Counted from the stretch's first letter, positions 1-7,891 are shown. The stretch: 34,998 bases of DNA from Thermoleophilia bacterium (GCA_020438485.1 JAGQUM010000054.1:1-34998); one strand, 5' to 3'. Program-made: numbers and translations. The notes: generated from the letters alone by a model not told the origin.

Positions 1-340
1 GCGCCGCCGACGCCGGGCCGCGGGCGGCCAGGCCTGCGACCGCCCGGGTGACGTCCGCCGCGCGGGCCGCGGCGTCGTCGCCGCGCACCACGATGATGGC
101 AGGGAGGGCGTCTGACCCCGGGAACTCCCGCCGCAGCGTCCGCTCGGCAACCTGCGACGGTGCTCCCGACGGCGGGTCGTTGCCGCCCGCGTTGTCGCGC
201 ACCGAGTCGGGCGCCGGGGCGACGAACGCCATGACGCCCGCCAGCGCGATCCACGCCAGCACGGTCGCCGCGGCGCGGCGGCGCGTGCCGATGGTGAACG
301 TCACGAACGACTCGAGCGCGCGGTGAACGGCCGTACCCAT
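1..340 (-). CDS. MMPL/RND-family exporter, N-terminal part (gene runs off the window)
   Basis: Reading the minus strand from the ATG at 338-340 gives an open frame to the window edge, 113 codons. The start is a short basic N-terminus, followed by a hydrophobic first membrane helix (about residues 26-42, ending AGVMAFVAP). Next comes the typical start of the first periplasmic domain: Asn/Asp-rich turn, PPSGAPS, a Phe-Pro in LRREFPGSD, then PAIIVV. This order (TM1, FP motif, strand with IVV) is that of actinobacterial MMPL transporters, which export lipids or hydrophobic compounds by proton-motive force. The rest, including the Asp-Tyr proton relay, lies outside the window. The substrate cannot be said. 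It is a different gene from the complete MMPL gene at 19368. Confidence 0.72.
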   Translation of the reverse strand, partial: MGTAVHRALESFVTFTIGTRRRAAATVLAWIALAGVMAFVAPAPDSVRDNAGGNDPPSGAPSQVAERTLRREFPGSDALPAIIVVRGDDAAARAADVTRAVAGLAARGPASAA

Positions 341-409
341 GACGGCACCGTACCCGCACGCGGCGCGCGGGGCGGCGACCGACGGTGCGCCTCCAGGCCT
401 GAGCTGTGG

Positions 410-535
410 GTGACCCACGGCGCCGACGCCGCGGTGGTGTTCACGCGGCTCGCCGGGCACGCCGCTGCCGGCGTGCGGCACCACCTGCGCCGCCGCGAGG
501 AACCGATCGCCGCCGCGTCGACGTGTTCGGGGTGA
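410..535 (+). pseudogene. truncated 5' fragment of a paralogue of the unknown gene at 5442
   Basis: Bases 440-516 align without gaps to 5472-5548, the beginning of the unknown gene at 5442; I count 65 identities in 77. The frame is the same: here [20 protein letters not shown], there TRIAEHATAGVKHHMRCREE. A GTG at 410 lies exactly where the ATG of the 5442 gene would fall (10 codons upstream in both). Similarity ends abruptly after IAAA, and the frame closes 6 codons later at 535. The full-length gene has about 213 codons, so this is the first fifth of a second copy. It could be a remnant of a duplication, or a separate short gene sharing an N-terminal helix; the abrupt loss of similarity favours a remnant. 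Confidence 0.5.
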
Positions 536-1115
536 GCGGCCCGGCGGGGCCAGGGGGTGGGGTCGTGAGCGTCACCGTCGACGGCGGGCCGCATCGGGCC
601 GACGCGATGGCGCCCCTGGCCGACGACGGGGCCATCACCGCGTGGTGGAGGTGGAGCCGGCGAGCCGTGGCTCGCCCGTCGCCCGCGGCGTGGTCAGTTC
701 ACCTCGAACACGCCCCCGAGGTGCTCGACCCGCGTCTCCCGGGTTTCCCCGACCGGAGAGCGGGGAAAGCAGACCGCATGCCCGGATCACCCTCCGGCCC
801 GGGTCCCCGCGGGTCCCGCCGGCCGGCCCGACGCACTCCCTCCGGACGACCACGCAACGCAAGACGCCGGCCCGCCGCCCGCGCCCGCGGACGCTTCGGC
901 GGCCAGCGCGGCGTGGCGCCGCCCCGCGGCGGGTCACCCGATCGCCGCCGAGCACGGATGCCGTGGGGCGGCGAGGGAGGCCGCGCGCTCGGCCCGGCGT
1001 CACCGCGGCGCGTGGAGGGCCGGTGCCGGACGCGGTGACGGCCCGCCGGCGACGGATCGCCCGCTACATGGCCCGCCGGCGGGCGGCCAACGCCCTGCCG
1101 GCCCGCAGGATAGAG
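536..1115. other. 580-nt stretch with no supported gene
   Basis: Open frames occur on both strands, but their products are Arg/Pro/Ala-rich shadows with no recognisable motif. A short G/C-ending stretch on the minus strand (stop at 694-696, product ending GGVFEVN) looks protein-like but has no start and fades within about 25 codons. It may be the tail of an old gene. A tight inverted repeat GGCGAGCC/GGCTCGCC sits at 659-676. Together with the truncated paralogue just upstream, the stretch looks like eroded former coding DNA. Confidence 0.4.
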
Positions 1116-2348
1116 ATGGGCGAGGTGGGCGCGGGCGTCCCGCACGTCCCCCGGTCGCTGGTGATCTCCGCCGACATCGCGTGGCGCGCCATCGTGGTGG
1201 CGGCTGCTGCGTGGGGCGTGCTGTGGCTGGGATCACGCATGTCCGCGGTCATCATCCCGGTGGCCGTCGCGATCCTCCTCACCGCCCTGCTCACCCCCGT
1301 CGTCGTGGCCATGCAGCGGTGGCTGCGCCTGCCGCGGGGCCTGGCGGCCGGGTTGGCGCTGCTGGGCACGGTGGCTACGGTGGCGGGCCTGCTCACCGTC
1401 GCGGGCAATGAGGCCGTCAACGGGTTCTCGGAACTGCGCGCGCAGGCCGAGGATGGCCTGCGGGAGGTCGAGCGATGGCTCACAACGGGACCGTTCGATC
1501 TTGAGGGAGAGCCCCTGCAGGACCTGTACGCGGAGGCCCAGCGCTGGCTGGACCGCAACCGGGGCACGGTGACATCGGGGGCGGTGTCGACGGCGGACCG
1601 GGCCACGGGGATCCTGGCGGGGGGCATGATCTGCCTGGTCGTGACGTTCTTCCTGCTGGCCGACGGCGACCGGGTGTGGCGGTGGCACATGCGCCTGCTT
1701 CCCCGCGACGTGCGCCAGCGAGTGCACCAGGCGTTTCGCCGCGGCTGGGTGACCGTCGGCTCGTACGTGCGCGCACAGCTGCTCATGGCGGCCATCGACG
1801 CGGTGGGAATCGGCGCGGGGGCGTGGGCGCTGGGCCTACCGCTGGTGGTGCCCCTCGCGCTTCTGACGTTCTTCGCGGCGGCCATCCCGATCGTGGGCGC
1901 CGTGGTCGCCGGCCTCGTCGCGGTGCTGTTGGCCTTGGTCACGAAGGGCGTGGCGGCGGCCGTCGTCATGGCCGTCATCGTCCTGGCGGTCCAGCAGATC
2001 GAGGGCAACGTCATCGGCCCCCTGCTGATGAGCCGGGCGGTGTCCATCCACCCCATCGCGGTGATCATCGGCGTCGCGGTCGGCAGCTACGCCTGGGGAA
2101 TCCCCGGCGCGATCTTCGCGGTTCCGTTCATGGGGATCGTCAACACCGTGACGCTCTACCTGCGCGGATACGACGCGTACCCGGGCCTGGCGGAGGGCGG
2201 TGATGCCGAGATCGACTTCGGCCCCGAGGTCGACGACGGGGCGCGGATGCCCGAGGACGAGGACCCCCCCGGGGGCGAGCCGGCGCGGGCCGGGGGGCAG
2301 GACGGCTCCACGGCGCCCGGGGCGACCGACGTGCCGCCTGCATCGTAA
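1116..2348 (+). CDS. AI-2E/UPF0118-family membrane permease
   Basis: Polytopic inner-membrane protein of 410 residues in the family that includes TqsA/YdiK/PerM, whose members have been linked to export of autoinducer-2 or small ions; the substrate here is unknown. Membrane segments are visible near residues 22-39, 43-66 and 76-96. A soluble loop with helical, charged sequence follows, then further segments from about 170 onward. The family hallmark is present: a Q-Q-I-E-G-N segment followed by [14 protein letters not shown] just before the penultimate helices. The C-terminal 55 residues are acidic and Pro/Gly-rich, probably disordered and cytoplasmic. The frame is open far upstream; I chose the ATG at 1116 because AGGA at 1107-1110 lies 5 nt before it, while the ATG at 1068 has no ribosome-binding site. 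It has no operon partner. Confidence 0.85.
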
Positions 2349-2743
2349 GGGCCTCCGGGCCGTCTGACGCGGAGCGGACGAGGGAGGAGGGGATGCGGTC
2401 GGCCGATCGGGGCCGTGACGAGGCCCTCCTCGGGAATGGGTCGCGCCATCGTTGCTCGTTCACTCCGCGGGGGGCCATCATAGCCGCCGACGGCTCCCGT
2501 TCCGGGAGGCGATCGATCATTCCCCGAACGGCGGCAGCCGGGACTCAGCCTCCCGATGGCGGCGAGGCCGTCGTGCCCGGCGCCCGCTCGATCGCCACGA
2601 TCATTCGCGCCCACCCGCACCACCTCCGTGACGACGAGCGTGCCGGAAGTGGTGCGAGTGGATCGTGGCCGGCATCGCGGGCCGCCCGCTCCGTGGCAGG
2701 GGCCCCCGACCCGCGGCCCGCCATCGGCGAGCCGATGATGGAT
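2349..2743. other. 395-nt intergenic stretch, possible eroded small gene
   Basis: A 117-codon plus-strand frame (2393-2746) starts at an ATG with a strong purine-rich Shine-Dalgarno (2381-2390), but its codon use is much less G/C-ending than the neighbours and the product has no recognisable feature. It contains the 61-nt repeat also found at 5327. It is therefore not called as a gene here. The stretch is less GC-rich than its surroundings, which fits an accessory or decaying segment upstream of the Fic gene. Confidence 0.35.
2578..2638 (+). repeat. copy A of a 61-nt dispersed repeat
   Basis: Aligns without gaps to 5327-5387; I count 47 of 61 identical. Differences are not biased to third codon positions in any frame, so a conserved coding segment is unlikely. 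In the other copy it lies just upstream of the unknown gene at 5442, the same gene whose 5' end is duplicated at 410. Confidence 0.55.
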
Positions 2744-2762
2744 TGACAGAAACAATCTGTCA
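2744..2762. promoter_or_regulatory. operator-like palindrome 1 upstream of the Fic gene
   Basis: TGACAGAAACAATCTGTCA is a perfect 7-bp inverted repeat (TGACAGA/TCTGTCA) with a 5-nt centre. It stands out as AT-rich in a very GC-rich genome. A second, related site lies 138 nt downstream over the Fic start codon, so this is probably a repressor or activator site controlling the Fic gene. Confidence 0.55.
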
Positions 2763-2881
2763 TCGTCGTGGCGACGGCTGCTGGTGGGTTTCCGCCGAGC
2801 GCCGAACGCGTGTGCCCACGGCCACCGGCCTCCCGAGGCTCGTGGTCGGGCCGGCCCGCGATTCGTCCCACCGACGCGTAA

Positions 2882-2900
2882 TGATAGATAATAACTGTCA
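2882..2900. promoter_or_regulatory. operator-like palindrome 2 and -10 box over the Fic start codon
   Basis: TGATAGATAATAACTGTCA matches the upstream palindrome at 14 of 19 positions and has the same TGA-AGA/CTGTCA arms. Its last base is the A of the ATG at 2900. It also contains GATAAT (2887-2892), a good -10 sequence placed so that transcription would begin at or very near the start codon. A leaderless message under direct operator control is the simplest reading. No clear -35 is seen. Confidence 0.55.
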
Positions 2901-4090
2901 TGCCCCCCGTCGATCCGATCTACCCGCCCCCCCTGCTCGACGAACACGAGCGTGGCGTGGTCGCGGCCATCGAGGATCTACGCGAGCGGATGCATGGGTC
3001 GCTCGCCGTGCCCCGCCGCTGGGTCGGGGGGCTTCGGCGCGTCCAGTTCGCCCGCGGGGTCCGGGCCTCCAACAGCATCGAGGGCATCCACGCCTCGCTC
3101 GACGACGTGGTCGACGCGGTCGATGGGCGAGAACCCCTCGAGGCCGGCGAAGAGACCGCCGCCGCCCTGCTCGGCTACCGCCAGGCCATGACCTACGTGC
3201 TGCAGATGGCGGCCGACCCCGCGGCCAGGGTCGACGACGGCATCATTCGCTCGCTTCACTTCATGATGCTGGGACACGAACTGGACAAGAGCCCCGGCGC
3301 ATGGCGCAGGGGGCCGATCTGGGTGCGTGACGGCGCGTCGGGGGCGGAGGTCTACGAGGGGCCGCCCGCCACCGACGTCCCGCGTCTGGTCGACGCGCTT
3401 GTGCTCGCCTTGGCCGACGACGGATCACCACCGATGGTGGCGGGGGCGATGGCCCATCTCAACCTGGTGATGATCCATCCGTTTCGAGACGGGAACGGGC
3501 GGATGGCCCGCTGCCTGCAGACGCTGGTGCTGGCCCGGCGGTCGGTGGTCTCGCCCGTGTTCTCAAGCATCGAGGAGTACCTCGGCCGCAACACCCGCGC
3601 GTACTACGACGTCCTCTCCGAGGTCGGGCGGGGACGATGGAACCCGGGTGCCGACTCGCGCCCATGGGTGCGCTTCTGCCTGACCGCCCACTACCGCCAG
3701 GCGCACACGCACCTGCGCCGCATCCGCGCGACGGAGCAGCTATGGGTGCGCTGCGAGGAGCTCGCGCGCGAGCACCGGCTGCCCGAGCGTGCGGTGCCCG
3801 GGCTGATGGACGCGGCTCGTGGGATGCGGCTGCGAAACGCCGCGTACCGGGCGGCGGTCGCGACGGGAGACGGCGGGGAGATCAACGAGCTCATGGCCAG
3901 CCGCGATCTGAGGGCGATGGTGGGGAGTGGCCTGCTGGTCGCGCACGGCGAACGGCGCGGCCGCCGGTACTCGGCCTCGCCACGGCTGCGCGACGTGGCC
4001 GCCGAGGTGCACGCGGCCCGCCCTGTGCGCAGCGATGTCGACCCGTTCGCCGTGAGCCCCGATCAACTGGTGCGCGACGTCGGGCGCTGA
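2900..4090 (+). CDS. Fic-domain protein adenylyltransferase (class II, self-inhibited)
   Basis: Fic enzymes transfer AMP (or related groups) from a nucleotide to a hydroxyl side chain of a target protein. The core motif HPFRDGNGRMAR is intact at residues 193-204 (catalytic H193, anion-hole GNGR). An inhibitory motif SNSIEG lies at 57-62, N-terminal to the core, which makes it class II: the Glu blocks productive ATP binding until relieved. The C-terminal ~120 residues are basic and helical, ending in a winged-helix-like part (INELMASRDLRAMVGSGLL), as in many Fic-HTH proteins. At 396 residues it is typical of the Fic/HTH family. There is no antitoxin gene beside it, consistent with cis inhibition. 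The two palindromes upstream suggest tight, perhaps autogenous, control. The start is supported by the -10 box and the first residues; no ribosome-binding site is visible. The target is unknown. Confidence 0.9.
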   Translation: MPPVDPIYPPPLLDEHERGVVAAIEDLRERMHGSLAVPRRWVGGLRRVQFARGVRASNSIEGIHASLDDVVDAVDGREPLEAGEETAAALLGYRQAMTYVLQMAADPAARVDDGIIRSLHFMMLGHELDKSPGAWRRGPIWVRDGASGAEVYEGPPATDVPRLVDALVLALADDGSPPMVAGAMAHLNLVMIHPFRDGNGRMARCLQTLVLARRSVVSPVFSSIEEYLGRNTRAYYDVLSEVGRGRWNPGADSRPWVRFCLTAHYRQAHTHLRRIRATEQLWVRCEELAREHRLPERAVPGLMDAARGMRLRNAAYRAAVATGDGGEINELMASRDLRAMVGSGLLVAHGERRGRRYSASPRLRDVAAEVHAARPVRSDVDPFAVSPDQLVRDVGR

Positions 4091-4136
4091 CCGGCCGGCG
4101 GGCACGGATCACGCGGGCTGACCCCGGCGTCGCGCC

Positions 4137-5198
4137 TCACCACAGGCCCCGCGACACGAGTTCCTGCTCGAGGTCGGGGCCACCCGGGGTGAGCGAGAAG
4201 TGCGGCGCGACGGCACTGCCGTACTCGGGCCCCTCCCAGCCACACAGCTCCGCGTCGATGGCCCACGGCACGGCCGACGGCACGAGGTCCCGGGCGTCCT
4301 CGTCCCGGCCGGTGGGGGTCCACCTCACGCGGCGGCCGCCGTGCTCGCTGACGAGGACCACCCGGAACGCGGGCCCCTCCTTGTCGTGCACGTGCCGGTT
4401 CTTCACGCTGAGCGCCACGGGCAGCACGTAGAGGGTGTCACCCACCTTGACGATGCCCTCGTCGAGCAGCACCTTCAGGGCGCTGGGCCGCTTCTGGCGC
4501 GACCGGTTCTCGGCGCTCACACGCTCGGCCTGGATGCGCCGGGTGAGGTCGAACTCCTCCTGCGCGGGCAGCGGCAGCAGCCGGTTGACCGTGAGGTGCG
4601 TGTGGTGCTCCTCGTCGCGGTAAAGGCGGGCCTCGATGGCCTCAATGGGCATGCCGTAGACGTCGCCCAGGTATCGCACGTTGTGGAGCACGCGCCGCGG
4701 AAAGCCGGGGGCGATCAGCTTGATGCGCACCTTCTCGCTGGGCTCCCAATCGTCGAAGCCGTCGAGTCCGGCGAACTCGGTGATCTCCTCGCGCGCCGCC
4801 TCGTGGGCGCGCGTACCGTCCTCGTAGCCCTGGCGGCCGCGCCGCATCGACCACTGCGCCAGCGTGTCGGCTAGGTCGTCGGTGGGACGCTGCGAGTACG
4901 CACCCGCGTACGCGATGGCCTGGAGGTCGGTGGTGCGGAAGTCGTCGCTGACCTTCAACTCGATCAGCACCAGCTCGCCGTCGCGATCCACCGCGAGCAC
5001 GTCGAGCCGGTCGCGGTCCTCGTCGAACTCGGCCAGCTGATTGCCCAGAACCAGCAGATCCTCGCCGGCCAGCGCCGGGGTTTCGATGAGCAACCGCTCG
5101 AGCCGCGCTTCGGAGATGAGCCCGCCGAACGGCACCCGCGTGAGGCGCACCGACGCGTCGTCGGTAAGGGTGAGTACCACCGGGTCGAACGTGTTCAT
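4137..5198 (-). CDS. NucS-like (DUF91-type) PD-(D/E)XK nuclease
   Basis: 353 residues. The N-terminal half carries a PD-(D/E)XK nuclease core: Glu-rich helix with LIETPALAG, then D66 in RLDVLAVDRDG, E80-L-K82 in VLIELK, and Q93/Y97 in LQAIAY, the QxxxY element. This order is typical of the NucS/EndoMS and DUF91 families that cut DNA, in some actinobacteria at mismatches. The C-terminal half differs from NucS. It holds a segment (SALKVLLDEGIVKVGDTL, about 239-256) that resembles small domains attached to restriction or modification enzymes, so its DNA target may differ. The start ATG at 5196-5198 has GGAGGG 7 nt upstream, better than the longer frame to 5372. It is convergent with the Fic gene (46 nt apart). 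It is not confidently the housekeeping NucS; a restriction or defence role is possible. Confidence 0.75.
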   Translation of the reverse strand: MNTFDPVVLTLTDDASVRLTRVPFGGLISEARLERLLIETPALAGEDLLVLGNQLAEFDEDRDRLDVLAVDRDGELVLIELKVSDDFRTTDLQAIAYAGAYSQRPTDDLADTLAQWSMRRGRQGYEDGTRAHEAAREEITEFAGLDGFDDWEPSEKVRIKLIAPGFPRRVLHNVRYLGDVYGMPIEAIEARLYRDEEHHTHLTVNRLLPLPAQEEFDLTRRIQAERVSAENRSRQKRPSALKVLLDEGIVKVGDTLYVLPVALSVKNRHVHDKEGPAFRVVLVSEHGGRRVRWTPTGRDEDARDLVPSAVPWAIDAELCGWEGPEYGSAVAPHFSLTPGGPDLEQELVSRGLW

Positions 5199-5326
5199 GT
5201 GTGGACCCTCCCACGGCCGGCCGTGACAGCCAAGACCACGATTGCCGCCGAGGCTGGGCGGCGCGTGGGTGTTCCGCGTCGTCGGCCGGGCGGGCCAGGG
5301 CGACTGCGGCAGGCAGTCGTCCCGCT

Positions 5327-5387
5327 CGGCGCCGACTCGATCGACACGATCGGGCACAGCCACTCGCGCCACTTACGCGACGACGAG
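5327..5387 (+). repeat. copy B of the 61-nt dispersed repeat
   Basis: Matches 2578-2638 (47/61). It lies in the 243-nt gap between the divergent nuclease gene (start 5198) and the unknown gene at 5442, so it may be a control element. No further gene is seen in the gap. Confidence 0.55.
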
Positions 5388-5441
5388 GGACCCGACCTGA
5401 GCGCCGTAAGACCGCACAACGGGCGGGGTGATGTCCGGGTG

Positions 5442-6083
5442 ATGAACGACGACGTCGACACCACCGAGGCGCTCACCCGGATCGCCGAGCACGCCACCGC
5501 CGGCGTGAAGCACCACATGCGCTGCCGCGAGGAACTCATCGCCGCCGCCCTCCAGGGGTTCGCGGCCACGGCGTGGGGTGCGGCGCACGGCGACGTGGAC
5601 ACCGTCGAACTGGTGGCCGACGCCGAGCGCGCGCACGGGCTGCTGCTGCACGTGTCCGGCGCCGACACCCCGCGACGTTTCCTGCGGGACGCTGTCGCCC
5701 GCGTGCGTGCGCTCCACACGTCTCGTCACCCGCCCCCCTTCGGGTTCGTCACGCTGGACGAGCTCGACCACCTGGTGCGTGACCGCGGCATCCAGTCGGT
5801 GCGCGCAGGGGCCCTGCGCGACGCCGTCGGCGGCCGTCGCCTGGACGCGGCCACCCGCGCACTGCTGGAGGTCGAGCTCGACCGGCGCGACCTGGGAGTG
5901 CTGCCCGCGGGGATTCCCCCCGATGCCCGGCGCTGGGTGCGCGTCTACTCACACCACCACCCCGCGGGCCTGCTGGTGGCCGCCCTCGGCCTTCCCGGGC
6001 CCGACGGCGACCGCCTGGCGCGCGCCGCCCTGGCCGCCCACGCCCACCTCGAGGGGGATCCGGACCGACCGCGACGACCGTGA
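5442..6083 (+). CDS. unknown helical protein with a truncated paralogue at 410
   Basis: 213 residues; I do not recognise the family. There is no signal peptide or membrane segment. The N-terminal half is helical with many His/Arg (HATAGVKHHMRCREE, residues 17-31). The middle has a strand-helix pattern (FGFVTLDELDHLV) and a segment rich in His near 168-170 (YSHHH). The ATG at 5442 is preferred over the longer frame from 5199 because the truncated paralogue at 410 aligns from exactly this position; GGGG at 5425-5428 is a weak ribosome-binding site. After residue 205 the sequence becomes Arg/Pro-rich and stops at 6083. In the +1 frame a protein-like stretch continues to 6285 (DELVAFSLHTPPPGLRF...), so the 3' end may be frameshifted. 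Confidence 0.55.
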   Translation: MNDDVDTTEALTRIAEHATAGVKHHMRCREELIAAALQGFAATAWGAAHGDVDTVELVADAERAHGLLLHVSGADTPRRFLRDAVARVRALHTSRHPPPFGFVTLDELDHLVRDRGIQSVRAGALRDAVGGRRLDAATRALLEVELDRRDLGVLPAGIPPDARRWVRVYSHHHPAGLLVAALGLPGPDGDRLARAALAAHAHLEGDPDRPRRP

Positions 6084-6245
6084 CGCTCGCGACGAAGACG
6101 AGCTCGTCGCGTTCTCTCTGCACACTCCCCCACCGGGCTTACGGTTCAACGGTCTGTGGGACACGAGGACGACCCCGCCCGAGCAGATCGCGGCGGAGAT
6201 GAACGCCGCCGGAGCGGGCCCGCGCGTCGAGCGCGGCACGCGAAC

Positions 6246-6755
6246 TCAGCCCCGCGACGGTTCCGGACCCAAACCCAGGTTGTAGAGCCGCCAGGCCATC
6301 GCGACGCCGGACACGTCGTACGCCCGCGCCAGGTCGTCCGGCGTCGCCCCTTCGGCCACCGCGGCCGTCAAACCCGCGCGGGGCATCAGCAGCGTGGCCG
6401 CGAACACGTTCGCCTCGCGCTCGCGCGCGTCGGCGGCGCCCGTGGTCTCGTCGCTGCGGCACAGGATCCGCGGCGGCACCGAGGCCCCGGCGCAGTGCAC
6501 CACCCAGTGGCCCAGCTCGTGCGCCAGCGTGAACCGCCGCCGCGCGGGCGGCTCGTCGGCGTTCAGGTAGACGACCCGGCGGGAGGGCACCAGCATCCCC
6601 GATACGTCGAGGCCCGGGCGGACGTGCACCCGCAGGCCCAGCAGGTCCTCCGCGATGTCCAGCACCGGCACCGGCGCCGAGGCACCGGAGAAGGCGGCCA
6701 GGTGGTCGGCCAGCAGGCGTTCGGCCCGCTCGTCGCCGGGACGCGGCGGGCTCAC
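6246..6755 (-). CDS. ImmA/IrrE-family zinc metallopeptidase
   Basis: 169 residues. Zinc-protease motif HELGH at 79-83 (FTLAHELGHWVVH), with the expected downstream Glu in EREANVFAATLLMP (E114) as third metal ligand. The N-terminal region (LLADHLAAFSG..PVPVLDIAEDLLGLRV) is the usual ImmA/IrrE lead-in, and VVYLNADEPPARRRF is the strand-helix before the active site. Characterised relatives (ImmA of ICEBs1, IrrE of Deinococcus) cleave an XRE-type repressor after DNA damage. The GTG at 6753-6755 overlaps the TGA of the preceding gene (GTGA), so the two are translationally coupled. That neighbour carries an XRE-like domain and is the likely substrate. The longer frame extending upstream would read through the neighbour and is rejected. 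Confidence 0.87.
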   Translation of the reverse strand: MSPPRPGDERAERLLADHLAAFSGASAPVPVLDIAEDLLGLRVHVRPGLDVSGMLVPSRRVVYLNADEPPARRRFTLAHELGHWVVHCAGASVPPRILCRSDETTGAADAREREANVFAATLLMPRAGLTAAVAEGATPDDLARAYDVSGVAMAWRLYNLGLGPEPSRG

Positions 6756-7327
6756 GACAGCCCGAACAACCGGTCGAGCTCGGCGGCCTCGGGATCGGGG
6801 GGCGGGGAGTGGCCCGCCACGTCCGGCACGTCGAACCGCTCCACGGGCAGCGCCGACCGCGCCATGGCGTACTCGGCCTGCTCGCCGGCCGGGCCGAGCC
6901 GCCACGCGGGCAGGTCGGACGCCGCCATACCCAGGGCACCCGCGACGGCGTCGATCACGCGCCGGTCCACGGCGCGCACGTCCACGAGGCCCGCCTCCAG
7001 GTCGTGGTAGCGGTCGCGCAGCCGGTCCCGCAGCCGCTCCGGCGTGCCGAGGGCGCGCCGCAGCCGGTCCACCACGGCCTCGCGCCGCACGCCCTTCGCG
7101 GCGCGCAACGCCTGGATGGGAGGCTGGCCGGCCAGCAGCGCCCGCACGATCACGGCGTCCTCGGGCGCGGGTGCCGGCGTCGGCGCCGACATCAGCAGCC
7201 CCTCGATGAGGTCGGCCAGCTCCGCGGCCGCGTCGCCGGCCCGGTCGAGGTAGTCGTCGATGTCCGGACGCTCGCCGCGGGCGCGGCGGATCGCGAACTC
7301 GTCGAACAGGGCGTTGACGTCAGCCAT
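6752..7327 (-). CDS. XRE-like regulator, probable partner/substrate of the ImmA protease
   Basis: 191 residues. Residues about 70-140 (IQALRAAKGVRREAVVDRLRRALG, then YHDLEAGLVDVRAVDRRVIDAVAGALGM) have the spacing of an XRE/Cro-type helix-turn-helix as seen in actinobacterial ImmA-linked regulators; the match is by pattern, not a search. The N-terminal 45 residues (DEFAIRRARGERPDIDDYL, then AELADLIEGLL) form a separate small acidic helical module, resembling segments at the start of some kinase or sigma-associated regulators. A Pro/Ala linker (49-57) joins the two, and the tail is acidic and Pro-rich. It starts 8 nt inside the sigma-factor gene and ends in a GTGA overlap with the protease gene. 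It could also be the anti-sigma factor of the operon; both roles could be combined. Confidence 0.65.
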   Translation of the reverse strand: MADVNALFDEFAIRRARGERPDIDDYLDRAGDAAAELADLIEGLLMSAPTPAPAPEDAVIVRALLAGQPPIQALRAAKGVRREAVVDRLRRALGTPERLRDRLRDRYHDLEAGLVDVRAVDRRVIDAVAGALGMAASDLPAWRLGPAGEQAEYAMARSALPVERFDVPDVAGHSPPPDPEAAELDRLFGLS

Positions 7328-7841
7328 CCCAACTCGCCTTCAGTCGCGTGCGGGCGCGGAACAGTGCCTGGTCGACGGCGTTGCGGGTCATGCCCAGCCT
7401 CTCGGCCACCTGATCGTGCTCCAGGCCCGTGCCGTACAACAGGCAGGCGGCCCTGCGCTGCACGACGGGCAGCCCCGCCAGGCGGCGGCACAGGTCCCAC
7501 AGCTCCACGCCAGGGCGCCGGTCCCACACCGGCACGTCGAACCCGCGCTCGGGGTGCGTCTCGCGCTCGCCGCGGCGCGCGCTGTCGCCGAAGTAGTCCA
7601 GCGCTGCGTAGTGCACCAACTGGCGGGCCACCGCCTTCAGCGGTACGCCCGCGTAGTCCTTGCCGTCGCGGACCTCCTTGCAGTGGCGCACGAACGCGTC
7701 GTGGAGCACGTCGTCGCGGGCATCCCGCGACAGGCCCCGCTCGAGCTTCACGAACTCGGCCATGCGCGAGTACTGGAGCGTGAAGAGCTTCTCGAGGTCC
7801 TCCCGCATCATGCGGCGCTCGCGTGCGTCCTCGTCGTCCAT
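7320..7841 (-). CDS. ECF-type RNA polymerase sigma factor
   Basis: 173 residues. A sigma-2 domain covers about 15-90 (DLEKLFTLQYSRMAEFVKL, then DDVLHDAFVRHC and the basic helix around LVHYAALDYFGD). A sigma-4 domain covers about 113-170, with LAGLPVVQRRAACLLYGTGL and the recognition helix ERLGMTRNAVDQALFRARTRL. There is no sigma-3 domain, so it is ECF-like, directing polymerase to a small regulon. It is the first gene of a three-gene operon with an XRE-like protein and an ImmA/IrrE protease; no transmembrane anti-sigma factor is present, so control is probably through those two. ATG at 7839-7841 follows a weak Shine-Dalgarno. The upstream 106 nt hold the GTAAG repeats, a possible autoregulated promoter. 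Confidence 0.88.
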   Translation of the reverse strand: MDDEDARERRMMREDLEKLFTLQYSRMAEFVKLERGLSRDARDDVLHDAFVRHCKEVRDGKDYAGVPLKAVARQLVHYAALDYFGDSARRGERETHPERGFDVPVWDRRPGVELWDLCRRLAGLPVVQRRAACLLYGTGLEHDQVAERLGMTRNAVDQALFRARTRLKASWDG

Positions 7842-7873
7842 ATGCCTGTGGGTCTCGTCTCCGGCGCTGCCGT

Positions 7874-7891
7874 CTTACCCGTAAGCGTAAG
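7874..7891. promoter_or_regulatory. GTAAG repeat/inverted repeat between sigma operon and Cys-rich gene
   Basis: CTTAC-CC-GTAAG-C-GTAAG: an inverted repeat plus a direct repeat, AT-rich against the background, centred in the 106 nt between the divergent sigma-factor gene and the Cys-rich micro-gene. A further GTAAGAAT occurs at 8181-8188 upstream of recC. It could be a shared promoter element or regulator site; no promoter consensus could be fixed. Confidence 0.35.
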
